A stretch of DNA of 64,000 nucleotides. Source: Enterobacter sp. Bisph1 (GTDB lineage Bacteria > Pseudomonadota > Gammaproteobacteria > Enterobacterales > Enterobacteriaceae). Below the pieces are notes generated by a model. The model worked only from the letters and a program-made list of their open reading frames with translations, was not told where the DNA came from and made no database searches. Positions 40,027-49,753 of this stretch are shown here, piece by piece. Where the stretch lies: assembly GCF_000814905.1 (NCBI RefSeq), contig NZ_JXAG01000050.1, positions 186,001-250,000 on the forward strand. The letters are read 5' to 3'. The number at the start of each line of letters is the position of its first letter. Positions within the stretch are counted from its first letter, which is position 1. The translations under genes and the position numbers were made by a program.

Positions 40027-40737
40027 TTGAAAAAGCAGCTATTACTTATCTCCCTGGCGCTGGCACTTGCCGGGTGTGATAAGCCCGAAGGACCGGTTTC
40101 CTACACGCCAGAAATGGCAAGTTTCTCGAATGAATTCGATTTCGATCCCCTGCGTGGTCCGGTAAAAGATTTCAGCCAGACGTTGCTTAACGAGAAAGGC
40201 GAAGTCACCAAACGCGTGACCGGCACGATGTCGAAAGAGGGCTGTTTCGATACGCTGGAGCTGCACGACCTGGAGAACAATACCGGCGTGTCGCTGGTGC
40301 TGGAGGCGAATTACTATCTCGATGCCGAATCGAAAGAGAAGCGCCTGCGTTTACAGGGAAAATGCCAGTTGGCGGAGTTTCCCTCAGCGGGCGTGAGCTG
40401 GGATACCGACGATAACGGCTTTATCGTGCGCGCCACGGGTAAAGAGATAGAGGTTAACTACCGCTACGACAGTGAAGGTTATCCCCTCGGAAAAACCACG
40501 GCCTCAAAAGATGCCCGGCTGACGGTATCGTCTACCCCTTCGCAAAATAAGCGTAAAAAGCTTGATTACACCGCCGTGAGTACGCTGAATGATAAGCCGC
40601 TGGGGAAAGTGAAGCAGACCTGTGAATATGACAGCCACGATAATCCGCTGAGTTGTAACCTGGTGATTGTGGATGAAAGCGTCTCACCGCAGGTCACCCA
40701 TCAATACAACATCAAAAATACCATCGCCTATTATTGA
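40027..40737 (+). CDS. ynfC: Lipoprotein YnfC (DUF1425-type UPF0257 family)
   Basis: The 236-residue protein is a predicted outer- or inner-membrane lipoprotein: the N-terminus MKKQLLLISLALALAGCDK has a lipobox LALAGC with the modified cysteine at 17. It matches E. coli YnfC (236 aa) throughout, including MASFSNEFDFDPLRGPVKDF. Translation appears to start at TTG (40027), because an in-frame TGA lies directly upstream and no ATG exists near the lipobox. The function is unknown. Confidence 0.88.
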   Translation: MKKQLLLISLALALAGCDKPEGPVSYTPEMASFSNEFDFDPLRGPVKDFSQTLLNEKGEVTKRVTGTMSKEGCFDTLELHDLENNTGVSLVLEANYYLDAESKEKRLRLQGKCQLAEFPSAGVSWDTDDNGFIVRATGKEIEVNYRYDSEGYPLGKTTASKDARLTVSSTPSQNKRKKLDYTAVSTLNDKPLGKVKQTCEYDSHDNPLSCNLVIVDESVSPQVTHQYNIKNTIAYY

Positions 40738-40756
40738 TACCGCCGACCGCCGCGCG

Positions 40757-41317
40757 TTACTGCGCGGTGGGTTTTAGCAGCGTCGGGCCGCCGGTTTTGT
40801 GGGTCTCCAGATATTGCTGCTGGAAAATACACATGCGAATGGTGTTGCGGTACTCGCCGTTAATAAAGAACTCGTGGATCAGTTCGCCTTCAACCTGGAA
40901 TCCCAGCTTGCGATAGATATGAATCGCCTTTTCGTTCTCTTTATCGACAATCAAATAGAGCTTATAGAGATTCAATACCGTAAAGCCGTAATCCATCGCC
41001 AGCTTAGCCGCTCTTGACGCCAGCCCTTTGCCCTGAAAATCCGGCGAAATAATAATTTGAAACTCTGCCCGCCGGTGCACATGGTTGATTTCAACCAGCT
41101 CGACCAGACCGGCTTTTTCACCGTCGCACTCCACCACAAACCGGCGCTCGCTCTGATCGTGAATATGCTTGTCATAGAGATCGGAAAGTTCAACAAAGGC
41201 CTCGTAAGGCTCTTCAAACCAGTAGCGCATGACGCTGGCGTTGTTATCGAGTTGGTGAACGAAGCGCAGATCCTCACGCTCAAGAGGGCGCAGGCGGACG
41301 GAATAAGCGTCACTCAT
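40757..41317 (-). CDS. speG: Spermidine N1-acetyltransferase SpeG
   Basis: SpeG acetylates spermidine and spermine with acetyl-CoA, lowering polyamine toxicity, for example in the cold. The 186-residue protein is a GNAT fold with the acetyl-CoA loop in [16 protein letters not shown] (about 87-102) and matches E. coli SpeG (186 aa). The ATG at 41317 starts [14 protein letters not shown]; the frame continues upstream through the ynfB end as a shadow. ynfB precedes it in the same direction with a 53-bp gap, an operon-like arrangement. Confidence 0.95.
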   Translation of the reverse strand: MSDAYSVRLRPLEREDLRFVHQLDNNASVMRYWFEEPYEAFVELSDLYDKHIHDQSERRFVVECDGEKAGLVELVEINHVHRRAEFQIIISPDFQGKGLASRAAKLAMDYGFTVLNLYKLYLIVDKENEKAIHIYRKLGFQVEGELIHEFFINGEYRNTIRMCIFQQQYLETHKTGGPTLLKPTAQ

Positions 41318-41370
41318 GAAAAATCCTTGTAACCTGAAAGGGCCATGGGCGCTGTTCGCGCCCCGGGCTA

Positions 41371-41709
41371 TTAATGAATGTTCTGACCGGTGCGGCGATC
41401 GAGACAGCGCAGGGTGTTGGGTTCCCAGTACGCGTTGACATTGCTGCTTTGCAGGCATTTGTCTTTGGTATCAAAAGCGGCGTCGGCTTTATCCCACTCG
41501 GTTTCTTCGCGCCTGTTGATTTTTTTGCGCAGGGAGCGGGTGTCATCCCACTGCTCTTTTTCCATCGTTGCGGCCTGGCGGCTACGGGCATTATCGCCAG
41601 ATTCAATGATCAGACGGTTGGTTTCGGCCAGTGCGGTAGTGGTATACACGATGGCACCCAACGCCAGCATCGCGGTGAGGCACAGACGTTTGCCAAGTGT
41701 GTTAGTCAT
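41371..41709 (-). CDS. ynfB: Periplasmic DUF1283 protein YnfB
   Basis: The 112-residue precursor has a signal peptide (first about 29 residues, cleavage near ALA-E) and a mature charged domain rich in E/K/R with two cysteines (DKCLQS and LRCLDR). It matches E. coli YnfB (113 aa). I start at the ATG at 41709, which follows AAAGGATAT; twelve upstream codons are leader sequence. It precedes speG, probably on one transcript. The function is unknown. Confidence 0.86.
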   Translation of the reverse strand: MTNTLGKRLCLTAMLALGAIVYTTTALAETNRLIIESGDNARSRQAATMEKEQWDDTRSLRKKINRREETEWDKADAAFDTKDKCLQSSNVNAYWEPNTLRCLDRRTGQNIH

Positions 41710-41855
41710 TACAATATCCTTTAATCGAGTAACAAAGAGGTGCACATAAAACCTATTCTATGCGAACTCTCAAAGCCTGGGTAGCGGGTCTCTACCCAGG
41801 TTAGTCTGATAATCAGTTATCATAGTTCAACCTAATGCGAATAAAATTGCGCCTG

Positions 41856-42182
41856 ATGTTGAAAACAACTCTTCTGTTCTTTGCCACCGCGCTGTGTGAA
41901 ATCCTCGGCTGTTATTTACCATGGTTATGGCTCAAACGCGGTGCGACGCCGCTGTTGCTGCTGCCTGCAGGGCTGGCTCTGATGCTATTCGTCTGGTTAT
42001 TAACGCTGCATCCGGCGGCGAGCGGTCGCGTGTATGCTGCTTACGGCGGCGTTTATGTCTGTACCGCGTTAATCTGGTTACGGGTGGTTGATGGCGTCAA
42101 GCTCAGCTTTTACGACTGGATGGGCGCGGCGATTGCCCTTTGCGGCATGATGATAATCGTTGCCGGATGGGGACGTGCCTAA
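41856..42182 (+). CDS. ynfA: Small four-helix membrane protein YnfA
   Basis: The 108-residue protein belongs to the UPF0060/YnfA family of SMR-like small transporters with four helices; the motifs [15 protein letters not shown] and [12 protein letters not shown] are characteristic. Relatives in Shigella have been linked to dye and drug efflux. The ATG at 41856 matches the E. coli start. Seven codons further up in frame are unlikely to be translated. It is divergent from ynfB. Confidence 0.9.
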   Translation: MLKTTLLFFATALCEILGCYLPWLWLKRGATPLLLLPAGLALMLFVWLLTLHPAASGRVYAAYGGVYVCTALIWLRVVDGVKLSFYDWMGAAIALCGMMIIVAGWGRA

Positions 42183-42298
42183 GTTAAGCGTTAATTTTTT
42201 GTGATCGAATACGGTTTTTTCGCTAGTTATACTTGTATGGTAGTAGTTCAGATGGATAAATATCAGCCATCACGTCAACCGTTGCAAGGAACAAAACG

Positions 42299-43513
42299 AT
42301 GAAAATTGTTGGAGCTGACGTTTATGTCACCTGTCCGGGTCGCAATTTTGTCACATTAAAAATCACCACCGACGACGGGCTTATCGGGCTGGGTGATGCC
42401 ACGCTTAACGGCCGCGAACTCTCTGTTGCTTCGTATTTAAAAGATCATCTCTGCCCGCAGCTGATAGGTCGCGATGCGCACCGCATTGAAGATATCTGGC
42501 AATTTTTCTACAAAGGGGCTTACTGGCGGCGGGGACCGGTGACGATGTCGGCCATCTCCGCCATCGATACGGCGCTGTGGGATATCAAAGCCAAAGCCGC
42601 CAATATGCCGCTTTACCAGCTGCTGGGCGGCGCATCGCGCGATGGCGTGATGGTCTATTGCCACACCACCGGCCAGACCATTGACGACGTGCTGGAAGAT
42701 TATGCCCGGCATAAAGAGATGGGCTTTAAAGCGATTCGCGTGCAGTGCGGCGTGCCGGGCATGGAAACCACCTACGGGATGGCGAAAGGTAAGGGGCTTG
42801 CTTACGAACCGGCGACAAAAGGGCAGTGGCCGGAAGAGCAGCTCTGGTCGACGGAAAAATATCTCGATTTCACCCCCAAACTGTTTGAGGCCGTGCGCAG
42901 CAAATTCGGCTTTAACGAACATCTGCTGCACGATATGCACCACCGGCTGACACCAATCGAAGCGGCGCGCTTTGGCAAGAGTATTGAACCTTATCGTCTG
43001 TTCTGGATGGAAGATCCCACCGTTGCGGAAAACCAGGCCTGCTTCCGTCTGATTCGCCAGCATACCGTTACGCCGATCGCCGTCGGCGAGGTATTTAACA
43101 GTATCTGGGATTGCAAACAACTGATCGAAGAACAGCTGATCGACTATATCCGCACAACAATCACCCACGCAGGCGGTATTAGCGGCATGCGCCGCATCGC
43201 TGATTTTGCCTCGCTCTACCAGGTACGCACCGGCTCTCACGGTCCGTCCGATTTGTCGCCGATTTGTCATGCCGCCGCGCTGCATTTCGATCTATGGGTG
43301 CCCAATTTCGGCGTGCAGGAATATATGGGTTATTCAGAGCAAATGCTGGAGGTTTTCCCCCATAGCTGGCGCTTTGATAACGGCTATATGCACCCGGGCG
43401 ACAAACCTGGTCTGGGCATTGAGTTTGATGAAAAGCGGGCGGCGAAATACCCCTACGATCCCGCCTGTCTGCCCGTCGCCCGGCTGGAAGATGGCACCTT
43501 ATGGAACTGGTAA
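42299..43513 (+). CDS. rspA: D-mannonate dehydratase family protein RspA
   Basis: RspA is a 404-residue enolase-superfamily protein of the mannonate dehydratase subgroup that dehydrates D-mannonate to 2-keto-3-deoxygluconate. The C-terminal barrel has the metal-binding sequences LLHDMH (about 210-215), WMEDPTV (about 237-243) and VGEVFNS (about 262-268). In E. coli it was named for starvation sensing, but the enzyme activity is the firm property. An AAGGAAC site precedes the ATG. It heads the rspA-rspB-ydfJ run. Confidence 0.94.
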   Translation: MKIVGADVYVTCPGRNFVTLKITTDDGLIGLGDATLNGRELSVASYLKDHLCPQLIGRDAHRIEDIWQFFYKGAYWRRGPVTMSAISAIDTALWDIKAKAANMPLYQLLGGASRDGVMVYCHTTGQTIDDVLEDYARHKEMGFKAIRVQCGVPGMETTYGMAKGKGLAYEPATKGQWPEEQLWSTEKYLDFTPKLFEAVRSKFGFNEHLLHDMHHRLTPIEAARFGKSIEPYRLFWMEDPTVAENQACFRLIRQHTVTPIAVGEVFNSIWDCKQLIEEQLIDYIRTTITHAGGISGMRRIADFASLYQVRTGSHGPSDLSPICHAAALHFDLWVPNFGVQEYMGYSEQMLEVFPHSWRFDNGYMHPGDKPGLGIEFDEKRAAKYPYDPACLPVARLEDGTLWNW

Positions 43514-43527
43514 CGGAGAAACGCGAA

Positions 43528-44544
43528 ATGAAAAGTGTGGTGATAGAACAGCCCAATCAGCTAACCCTCGCCGAGCGCCCGGTGCCGCAACCTGCCGCCG
43601 GGGAAGTGCGCGTCAAAGTCTCCCTTGCCGGGATCTGCGGTTCCGACAGCCATATCTACCGCGGGCATAACCCGTTTGCCCGCTATCCACGCGTGATTGG
43701 TCATGAATTCTTCGGGGTCATTGATGCCCTGGGCGACGGTGTTTCAACCGCCCGGCTGGGTGAGCGTGTGGTTGTCGATCCGGTCATCAGCTGCGGACAT
43801 TGCTATCCCTGTTCGATTGGCAAACCGAATGTCTGTACCGAACTGGTGGTGCTGGGCGTGCATCGTGACGGCGGCTTTAGTGAATATGCCACGGTTCCGG
43901 CGGCTAACGCCTGGCCTGTCCCAGACTCGATTGCCGATAAAGATGCGGTAATGATCGAGCCTTTTACCATTGCGGCGAATGTTACCGGCCAGGTTAGCCC
44001 GCAGGCGCATGATATTGCGCTGATCTATGGTGCCGGTCCGATGGGACTAACCACTTTACAGGCGCTGAAAGGGGTGTACGGCGTTAAGCAGGTGATTGTT
44101 GCCGACCGCATTGATGAGCGGCTGGCGATGGCCGAGCGCAGCGGTGCGGATTGGGTAATTAACAATAGCCAGCGCCCGTTACAGGAGACGCTGGCAGGAA
44201 AGGGGGTAAAACCAACGTTGATCGTCGATGCGGCATGTCATCCGGCAATCTTACAGGAAGCCATTGCGCTGGCGTCACCGGCGGCGCGCATTGTGATAAT
44301 GGGCTTTTCCAGCGAACCCAGCCAGATAATCCAGCAGGGGATCACCGGCAAAGAGCTATCGATTTTCTCCTCGCGGCTCAATGCCGGGAAATTCCCGCAG
44401 GTGATCGACTGGCTGGCGCGCGGGCTGATTAGCCCAGCCCTACTTGTGACACATCAATTTGATTATCAACATGTCACCGATGCGATTGAACTGTTTGAAA
44501 AAGATCAGCGGCAGTGCTGTAAGGTCTTATTAACATTCAATTAA
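43528..44544 (+). CDS. rspB: Zinc-dependent alcohol dehydrogenase RspB
   Basis: The 338-residue protein is a medium-chain dehydrogenase: catalytic zinc ligands in GICGSDSH and GHEFFGV, a structural-zinc-like group CGHCYPCSIGKPNVC, and a Rossmann segment GAGPMGLTTLQ at about 172-182. It probably oxidises a hexonate such as L-gulonate to a keto acid that YdfI and RspA process further; this is inference from pathway logic. The ATG at 43528 follows a GGAGAA site 14 bp after rspA. Confidence 0.92.
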   Translation: MKSVVIEQPNQLTLAERPVPQPAAGEVRVKVSLAGICGSDSHIYRGHNPFARYPRVIGHEFFGVIDALGDGVSTARLGERVVVDPVISCGHCYPCSIGKPNVCTELVVLGVHRDGGFSEYATVPAANAWPVPDSIADKDAVMIEPFTIAANVTGQVSPQAHDIALIYGAGPMGLTTLQALKGVYGVKQVIVADRIDERLAMAERSGADWVINNSQRPLQETLAGKGVKPTLIVDAACHPAILQEAIALASPAARIVIMGFSSEPSQIIQQGITGKELSIFSSRLNAGKFPQVIDWLARGLISPALLVTHQFDYQHVTDAIELFEKDQRQCCKVLLTFN

Positions 44545-44601
44545 CTACCACGAAAAATGCGGTTAAGCGGTACGCATACTTCTTTTTTCGAGATAGCCAT
44601 T

Positions 44602-45975
44602 ATGACGCAAGTAAAAGCAGAAAGAACGACCTCGGATCTGGTTAAAGCGGCGGTATCCGGCTGGCTGGGTACGGCTCTGGAATTTATGGATTTTCAGCTT
44701 TACTCACTCGGCGCGGCGCTGGTGTTCCATGAGATTTTCTTCCCGGAACAATCCGCTGCGATGGCGCTGATCCTCGCCATGGGCACCTACGGCGCAGGCT
44801 ACGTAGCGCGCATTATCGGCGCGTTTTTCTTTGGTAAAATGGGCGACCGTCTGGGGCGTAAAAAAGTCCTGTTTATCACCATTACTATGATGGGCATCTG
44901 TACGACGCTCATCGGTTTCTTACCGACCTACGCGCAAATTGGTATTTTCGCGCCGGTGCTACTGGTGACGCTACGTATTATTCAGGGGCTGGGGGCCGGT
45001 GCGGAAATATCCGGTGCCGGCACCATGCTCGCGGAGTATGCGCCTAAAGGCAAGCGCGGCATTATCTCTTCGCTGGTGGCGATGGGCACCAACTGCGGCA
45101 CCCTTAGCGCCACCGCAATCTGGGCGGTGATGTTCTTCGCTCTCGATCGTGAAGCGCTGCTGGACTGGGGCTGGCGCGTACCGTTTATCGCAAGCGTGGT
45201 CGTAATGTTGTTCGCCATCTGGCTGCGTATGAATCTGAAAGAGAGTCCGGTGTTCGAGCAGGTTCATGAAGGTGCGCAACCGCCGGCGACGAACGGAAAT
45301 GAAACGGGCCTCGGCGCGATGTTTCGCAGTAAATCCTTCTGGCTGGCGACCGGGCTGCGGTTTGGCCAGGCGGGAAATTCCGGTTTGATTCAGACCTTTC
45401 TTGCCGGGTATCTGGTGCAGACGCTGCTGTTTGAAAAACGCATTCCCACCGATGCACTGATGATAAGTTCGATTATTGGTTTTATTACCATTCCGCTGCT
45501 GGGGTGGCTGTCAGACAAGGTGGGTCGCCGTTTGCCCTATATCTGCCTGTGTATTTCGTCGATGATCATCGCGTATCCCATGATAGCGGTAATCGTCGAT
45601 AAGAGTTACAGCCCCGGCGTTATCATGCTGTCGATTATCGTGATTCATAACGTGGCCGTACTGGGGCTGTTCGCGCTGGAAAATATCACTATGGCGGAGA
45701 TGTTTGGTTCACGAAACCGCTTTACGCGCATGGCTATCTCAAAAGAGACGGGTGGGCTGGTGGCGGTAGGTTTCGGCCCGGTGCTGGCGGGGATCTTCTG
45801 TAATATGACCGGATCCTGGTGGCCTATCGTCGCCATGCTGATTGCCTATTCAGTGATTGGCCTGATCTCGGCGCTGCTGATGCCGGAAGTGCGCGACCGC
45901 GATCTGAATATTCTTGAAGATGCCGCAGAAACGCAGGTTAACCGCCAACCGCTGGCCTCCCATCAGACGCCTTAG
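44602..45975 (+). CDS. ydfJ: MFS (metabolite:H+ symporter) transporter YdfJ, intact
   Basis: The 457-residue protein has twelve predicted helices and the MHS-type signature GKMGDRLGRKKVL after helix 2. It is the likely uptake system for the hexonate handled by the flanking enzymes. In E. coli K-12 this gene is broken by the Qin prophage, and the N-terminal part is separated from the rest. Here it is continuous and follows rspB after 57 bp. I start at the ATG at 44602 (MTQVKAERT) rather than 15 codons upstream. Confidence 0.9.
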   Translation: MTQVKAERTTSDLVKAAVSGWLGTALEFMDFQLYSLGAALVFHEIFFPEQSAAMALILAMGTYGAGYVARIIGAFFFGKMGDRLGRKKVLFITITMMGICTTLIGFLPTYAQIGIFAPVLLVTLRIIQGLGAGAEISGAGTMLAEYAPKGKRGIISSLVAMGTNCGTLSATAIWAVMFFALDREALLDWGWRVPFIASVVVMLFAIWLRMNLKESPVFEQVHEGAQPPATNGNETGLGAMFRSKSFWLATGLRFGQAGNSGLIQTFLAGYLVQTLLFEKRIPTDALMISSIIGFITIPLLGWLSDKVGRRLPYICLCISSMIIAYPMIAVIVDKSYSPGVIMLSIIVIHNVAVLGLFALENITMAEMFGSRNRFTRMAISKETGGLVAVGFGPVLAGIFCNMTGSWWPIVAMLIAYSVIGLISALLMPEVRDRDLNILEDAAETQVNRQPLASHQTP

Positions 45976-46074
45976 CCTCACCAGACGGGCCTGGATGGGA
46001 CGCATAAATACCCGTTGAAGTCACAGTTATTCGACATATTTGGTTACCATTCTAGTTGGTGTAGTCAGCAAATA

Positions 46075-46105
46075 CTGTCGCAAATCATAGTCTGGTTTGC
46101 GACAG
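46075..46105. promoter_or_regulatory. 10-bp-arm inverted repeat upstream of ydfI
   Basis: CTGTCGCAAA (46075-46084) and TTTGCGACAG (46096-46105) are exact complements around 11 bp and end 48 bp before the ydfI start. There is no T tract, so it is more likely an operator or leader structure than a terminator. Confidence 0.6.
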
Positions 46106-46153
46106 CCCGTAATCTATTGAACCACTGTTTCACTTAATAAGAAGAGTCCCACC

Positions 46154-47617
46154 ATGGAAAACAGGTTGTTAACGGCGAAAGCCACGTTACCCACTTACGA
46201 CCGCAGTCAGCTTGCGGTGCGCATTGTGCACCTCGGTTTTGGTGCCTTCCATCGCGCCCATCAGTCGGTGTATGCCGATATTCTCGCGGCCGATCATCAT
46301 AGTGACTGGGGTTATTGCGAGGTCAATCTGATTGGCGGTGAACAACAAATTGCCGATCTCAAGCAGCAGGATAACCTGTACACGGTGGCGGAAATGTCCG
46401 CCGACGCATGGACCGCGCGCGTAGTTGGCGTGGCCCGCCGCGCGTTGCATGCGCAGGTAGATGGTCTGGAAACGGTGCTGGCCGCCATGTGTGAACCGCA
46501 GGTGGCGATTGTTTCGCTGACCATTACCGAAAAAGGCTATTGCCACTCACCGGCGACGGGCCAACTGATGCTCGAGCATCCGTTAATTGTCGGCGACCTG
46601 CAAAATCCGCAGCAGCCGAAATCGGCGGCAGGCGTGATCGTTGAAGCGCTGGCGCGTCGTAAAGCGGCAGGTTTAGCGCCGTTCAGCGTGATGTCCTGTG
46701 ACAATATGCCGGAAAACGGCCATGTCACGCGCAATGTGGTCTGCGCTTATGCACGGGCGGTCGATGCGCAACTGGGCGCGTGGATCGAGGCCAACGTGAC
46801 CTTCCCGTCAACTATGGTGGACCGCATTGTTCCGGCGGTAACGGCGGACACGCTGGATAAAATTGAACAGCTGACCGGCGTTCGCGATCCGGCGGGTGTC
46901 GCCTGCGAACCGTTCCGCCAGTGGGTGATAGAAGATAACTTTGTCGCCGGTCGTCCGGCGTGGGAAAAAGCGGGCGCGGAGCTGGTAGCGGATGTGGTGC
47001 CGTTTGAAGAGATGAAACTGCGGATGCTCAACGGCAGTCACTCCTTCCTGGCGTATCTCGGCTATCTGGCTGGTTATCAGCATATTAACGAGTGCATGGA
47101 GGATGATAATTATCGTCGTGCCGCCCACGGCTTAATGCTGAAAGAACAAGCCCCGACGCTGAAAGTGCAGGGCGTGGATTTGGCGCATTATGCCGATCTG
47201 CTGATTGCGCGCTACAGCAACCCGGCGTTGCGCCACCGTACCTGGCAAATCGCCATGGACGGGAGCCAGAAGCTGCCGCAGCGTATGCTGGATTCTGTGC
47301 GCTGGCATTTAGCCCATCAAAGTCACTTCTCTCTGCTGGCGCTGGGTATTGCCGGATGGATGCGCTATGTCGGCGGCGTGGACGAACAGGGGCAGGCGAT
47401 CGAGGTATGCGATCCGCTGCTGGCGGTGATTCAACACGCGGTTAACACCAGCGCAGAAGGCGAAGGGCGTGTGCAGGCACTGCTGGGGATCGAGGCGATT
47501 TTCGGTAATGAACTGCCGAAAGAGGCGCGCTTTGTAACTGAAGTGCAAAAAGCCTATTTGACGCTGCTGGAAAAGGGCGCGAAAGCGACGGTGGCGCAGT
47601 ACGCCGCAGCGCTTTAA
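46154..47617 (+). CDS. ydfI: Mannonate/fructuronate oxidoreductase YdfI
   Basis: The 487-residue protein is in the long-chain mannitol dehydrogenase family, with the NAD-binding segment [12 protein letters not shown] (about 26-37) and the catalytic lysine motif region [20 protein letters not shown] (about 289-308). It should interconvert D-fructuronate and D-mannonate. With RspA (mannonate to KDG) and RspB it would make a short hexonate route. It lies 178 bp after ydfJ, so it probably has its own promoter next to an inverted repeat. Confidence 0.93.
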   Translation: MENRLLTAKATLPTYDRSQLAVRIVHLGFGAFHRAHQSVYADILAADHHSDWGYCEVNLIGGEQQIADLKQQDNLYTVAEMSADAWTARVVGVARRALHAQVDGLETVLAAMCEPQVAIVSLTITEKGYCHSPATGQLMLEHPLIVGDLQNPQQPKSAAGVIVEALARRKAAGLAPFSVMSCDNMPENGHVTRNVVCAYARAVDAQLGAWIEANVTFPSTMVDRIVPAVTADTLDKIEQLTGVRDPAGVACEPFRQWVIEDNFVAGRPAWEKAGAELVADVVPFEEMKLRMLNGSHSFLAYLGYLAGYQHINECMEDDNYRRAAHGLMLKEQAPTLKVQGVDLAHYADLLIARYSNPALRHRTWQIAMDGSQKLPQRMLDSVRWHLAHQSHFSLLALGIAGWMRYVGGVDEQGQAIEVCDPLLAVIQHAVNTSAEGEGRVQALLGIEAIFGNELPKEARFVTEVQKAYLTLLEKGAKATVAQYAAAL

Positions 47618-47633
47618 CCCCGGATAAAACGAA

Positions 47634-47657
47634 GAATGCCGCGCTGGCGGCATTCTT
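47634..47657. terminator. Terminator between convergent ydfI and ydfZ
   Basis: GAATGCCGC/GCGGCATTC with a GCTG loop is a 9-bp perfect stem; the minus-strand side continues into a T-rich tract. Confidence 0.75.
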
Positions 47658-47665
47658 ACTCCCAC

Positions 47666-47869
47666 TCAGTGCAGGCCCAGACGAATCAGTTCAACCGGTT
47701 CGAATTTCCCTTCACAGCCTTCCACTTCCACCGTTTTACTGCGGCGCACTTGCGCAGGGTCTAAACCTTCTGTGTGAATGGCGACGATTTTGCCGATACG
47801 GCCGGTGCCATTAATCATCACGCGCGTGCCGGTGGTGATAGCGTTACGGTTACGATCATAAGTCATCAT
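47666..47869 (-). CDS. ydfZ: Selenium-binding protein YdfZ
   Basis: The 67-residue protein matches E. coli YdfZ (67 aa), reported as a selenium-binding protein strongly expressed without oxygen. A single cysteine (EGCEGK, about residue 52) is present. Its role is unknown. An FNR box upstream agrees with the known FNR activation of the E. coli gene. It is in the same window as the YnfEGH reductase and SoxR-independent fumarases, but it is transcribed alone. Confidence 0.93.
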   Translation of the reverse strand: MMTYDRNRNAITTGTRVMINGTGRIGKIVAIHTEGLDPAQVRRSKTVEVEGCEGKFEPVELIRLGLH

Positions 47870-47973
47870 GGTGGTTTCTCCTTAAAAAATCCGCAAAAAC
47901 AAACCGGGGCAGAAGATGTCCCCGAAAATGGACGACCCTATAAATACGCCTCTGAGGCGATGAGTTTTTGTTT

Positions 47974-47987
47974 TTGATCAAAATCAC
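47974..47987 (-). promoter_or_regulatory. FNR box upstream of ydfZ
   Basis: TTGAT-CAAA-ATCAC matches the FNR consensus at nine of ten positions. It lies about 105 bp before the ydfZ start codon, room for a class II promoter and a leader. Confidence 0.78.
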
Positions 47988-48044
47988 ACTTTTTTAGCAG
48001 GAAAAAAGTGCGATCGAATGCGGATAAGGAGGGGAAAGGAGGCG

Positions 48045-48731
48045 TTACTCTTCGCTAAACCAGTCGCGATTCTCCTGGCGGATGGTTTTCACCGACTCAC
48101 TAATCTCCTGCAAATGCAGGGTCATTGCGCGGTCAACGGCGTCCGCATCGCGCTTTTCCAGCGCGCTGAAAATATCCATATGCTGGCGCAGCAACATCTC
48201 CGGCGGCGAAACATGATCAAGGCTCATATAGCGCACGCGGTCGATGGTGGCTTTGATATTTTCAATGGTATCCCACGCCAGCTGACAGTCGGCGATCAGC
48301 GCCAGCTTCTGGTGAAAGTTATCATCGAGTTCGAAAAAATCATTCAGCTGCTTACGTTCAATCGCCGTGCGCTGCTGATTGAGGTTTTGTTCCAGCTGAT
48401 AGCAGGCGCTATCGTCAATCATGGACGCCGCGCGGCGGGCGACAGCGCATTCGATGGCCTGGCGTACAAAACAGCCGTTCCGCACCTGGGTCATGGAGAT
48501 TTTGTTAACGTAGCTGCCGCGCTGCGGACGGATCTGAATCAGGCCGTTTTCAGCCAGTTTGATAAAAGCTTCGCGCACCGGCTGGCGTGAAACGTCAAAC
48601 CGCACCGACACCTCTTTTTCCGACAGCGGCGTGCCCGGTGGGATCAGGCAATGGACAATATCACGTCGTAAAATGCGGTAAATTTGTTGATTTACTGGCT
48701 GTGTAGGGTTGAGTTGCGTTTCAGCGGCCAT
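48045..48731 (-). CDS. rspR: GntR/FadR-type regulator RspR (YdfH)
   Basis: The 228-residue protein has an N-terminal winged helix (residues 10-75, with [23 protein letters not shown] as the helix-turn-helix area) and a C-terminal FCD ligand domain with metal-binding histidines (DDNFHQ and LRQHMDIF). In E. coli it represses rspAB. It is near-identical to the E. coli protein. It probably controls rspAB and perhaps ydfJ/ydfI, with a sugar acid as effector (inference). Confidence 0.93.
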   Translation of the reverse strand: MAAETQLNPTQPVNQQIYRILRRDIVHCLIPPGTPLSEKEVSVRFDVSRQPVREAFIKLAENGLIQIRPQRGSYVNKISMTQVRNGCFVRQAIECAVARRAASMIDDSACYQLEQNLNQQRTAIERKQLNDFFELDDNFHQKLALIADCQLAWDTIENIKATIDRVRYMSLDHVSPPEMLLRQHMDIFSALEKRDADAVDRAMTLHLQEISESVKTIRQENRDWFSEE

Positions 48732-48820
48732 TCGCTCTTACTTTTTAAAGGGTTAACCGGGCTACCATACCATTAAATTAGCCCACATCCCATACCCGGC
48801 CCGCAGGCCGGGCGGGTTCA

Positions 48821-49570
48821 TTAGCCTTCGCGATGGACACTAAGTCCGGCGTAGGTCTGGCTGACGGGCATCATTTCGAGGCTATTGATGTTGACATGCT
48901 TCGGTAACGTGGCGACCCACCACACCGCTTCCGTCACATCTTCTGGCGTCAGCGGCTGGGTGTTTTCGTAGGTTTTACCCGCTTTGGCATCATCGCCTTT
49001 AAAACGCACATTCGAGAACTCGGTGCCGCCTACCAGCCCCGGCTCGATATTGGTCACGCGCACGGCGGTACCGCTCAAATCAGTGCGTAAATTGAGGCTA
49101 AACTGGCGTACAAAAGCTTTACTGGCGCCGTAGACATTGCCGCCCGCATAGGGCCAACTGCCGGCGGTGGAACCGATATTAATCACGTGGCCGCGGTTAC
49201 GCTCAACCATCCCCGGCAGAACGGCACGGGTCATATACACCAGGCCTTTGTTGTTGGTGTCGATCATGGTTTCCCAGTCTTCAACATTGGCTTTATGCGC
49301 GGGTTCCATACCCAATGCCAGCCCGGCATTATTGACCAGCACATCAATCTCGCGCCACGCGGCAGGCAGGGCGGTAATAAACTCTTCAATTGCCGCGCGG
49401 TTGCGCACGTCTAACTGCGCCGTATAGAGGTTATCGCCCAGTTCATCCTTGAGCTCCTGTAAACGCTCCTGACGGCGACCTGTCGCAATCACTTTATGGC
49501 CATTTTGAATAAAACGTCGGGTAATGCCTTCGCCAAACCCTGCGGTTGCCCCGGTAACCAAAATTATCAT
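48821..49570 (-). CDS. ydfG: NADP-dependent 3-hydroxy acid dehydrogenase YdfG
   Basis: YdfG is a short-chain dehydrogenase that oxidises 3-hydroxy acids such as L-allo-threonine and serine, and reduces malonic semialdehyde in the Rut pathway context. The 249-residue protein shows TGATAGFGEG (7-16), NNAG, the catalytic serine in GSTAG and the YxxxK pair in YGASK (about 147-151). I use the ATG at 49570 (MIILVTGATAG). A TTG with a closer GAGG site five codons upstream is possible. Confidence 0.94.
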   Translation of the reverse strand: MIILVTGATAGFGEGITRRFIQNGHKVIATGRRQERLQELKDELGDNLYTAQLDVRNRAAIEEFITALPAAWREIDVLVNNAGLALGMEPAHKANVEDWETMIDTNNKGLVYMTRAVLPGMVERNRGHVINIGSTAGSWPYAGGNVYGASKAFVRQFSLNLRTDLSGTAVRVTNIEPGLVGGTEFSNVRFKGDDAKAGKTYENTQPLTPEDVTEAVWWVATLPKHVNINSLEMMPVSQTYAGLSVHREG

Positions 49571-49753
49571 CTCACTGTTCCTCAACGCTTTTTGTGGAGT
49601 AATACCCTAGCATGCACCGCTAAAAGCGGTAACACAACGTAGGCGTATTAAAGTGTGGCAAAAAAATGCCGCCTTCGCGTAAGTAGAGAAAGGATTGCGA
49701 TGCGCGCGACGGATGCCTACTCTGAAAAGAATCACCCTGGACAGGAGTAAAAA

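Noticed and set aside
44545..44601. Prophage attachment remnants between rspB and ydfJ
   Set aside because: The 57-bp spacer shows no repeat, integrase fragment or tRNA-like sequence. The site looks unoccupied rather than scarred.
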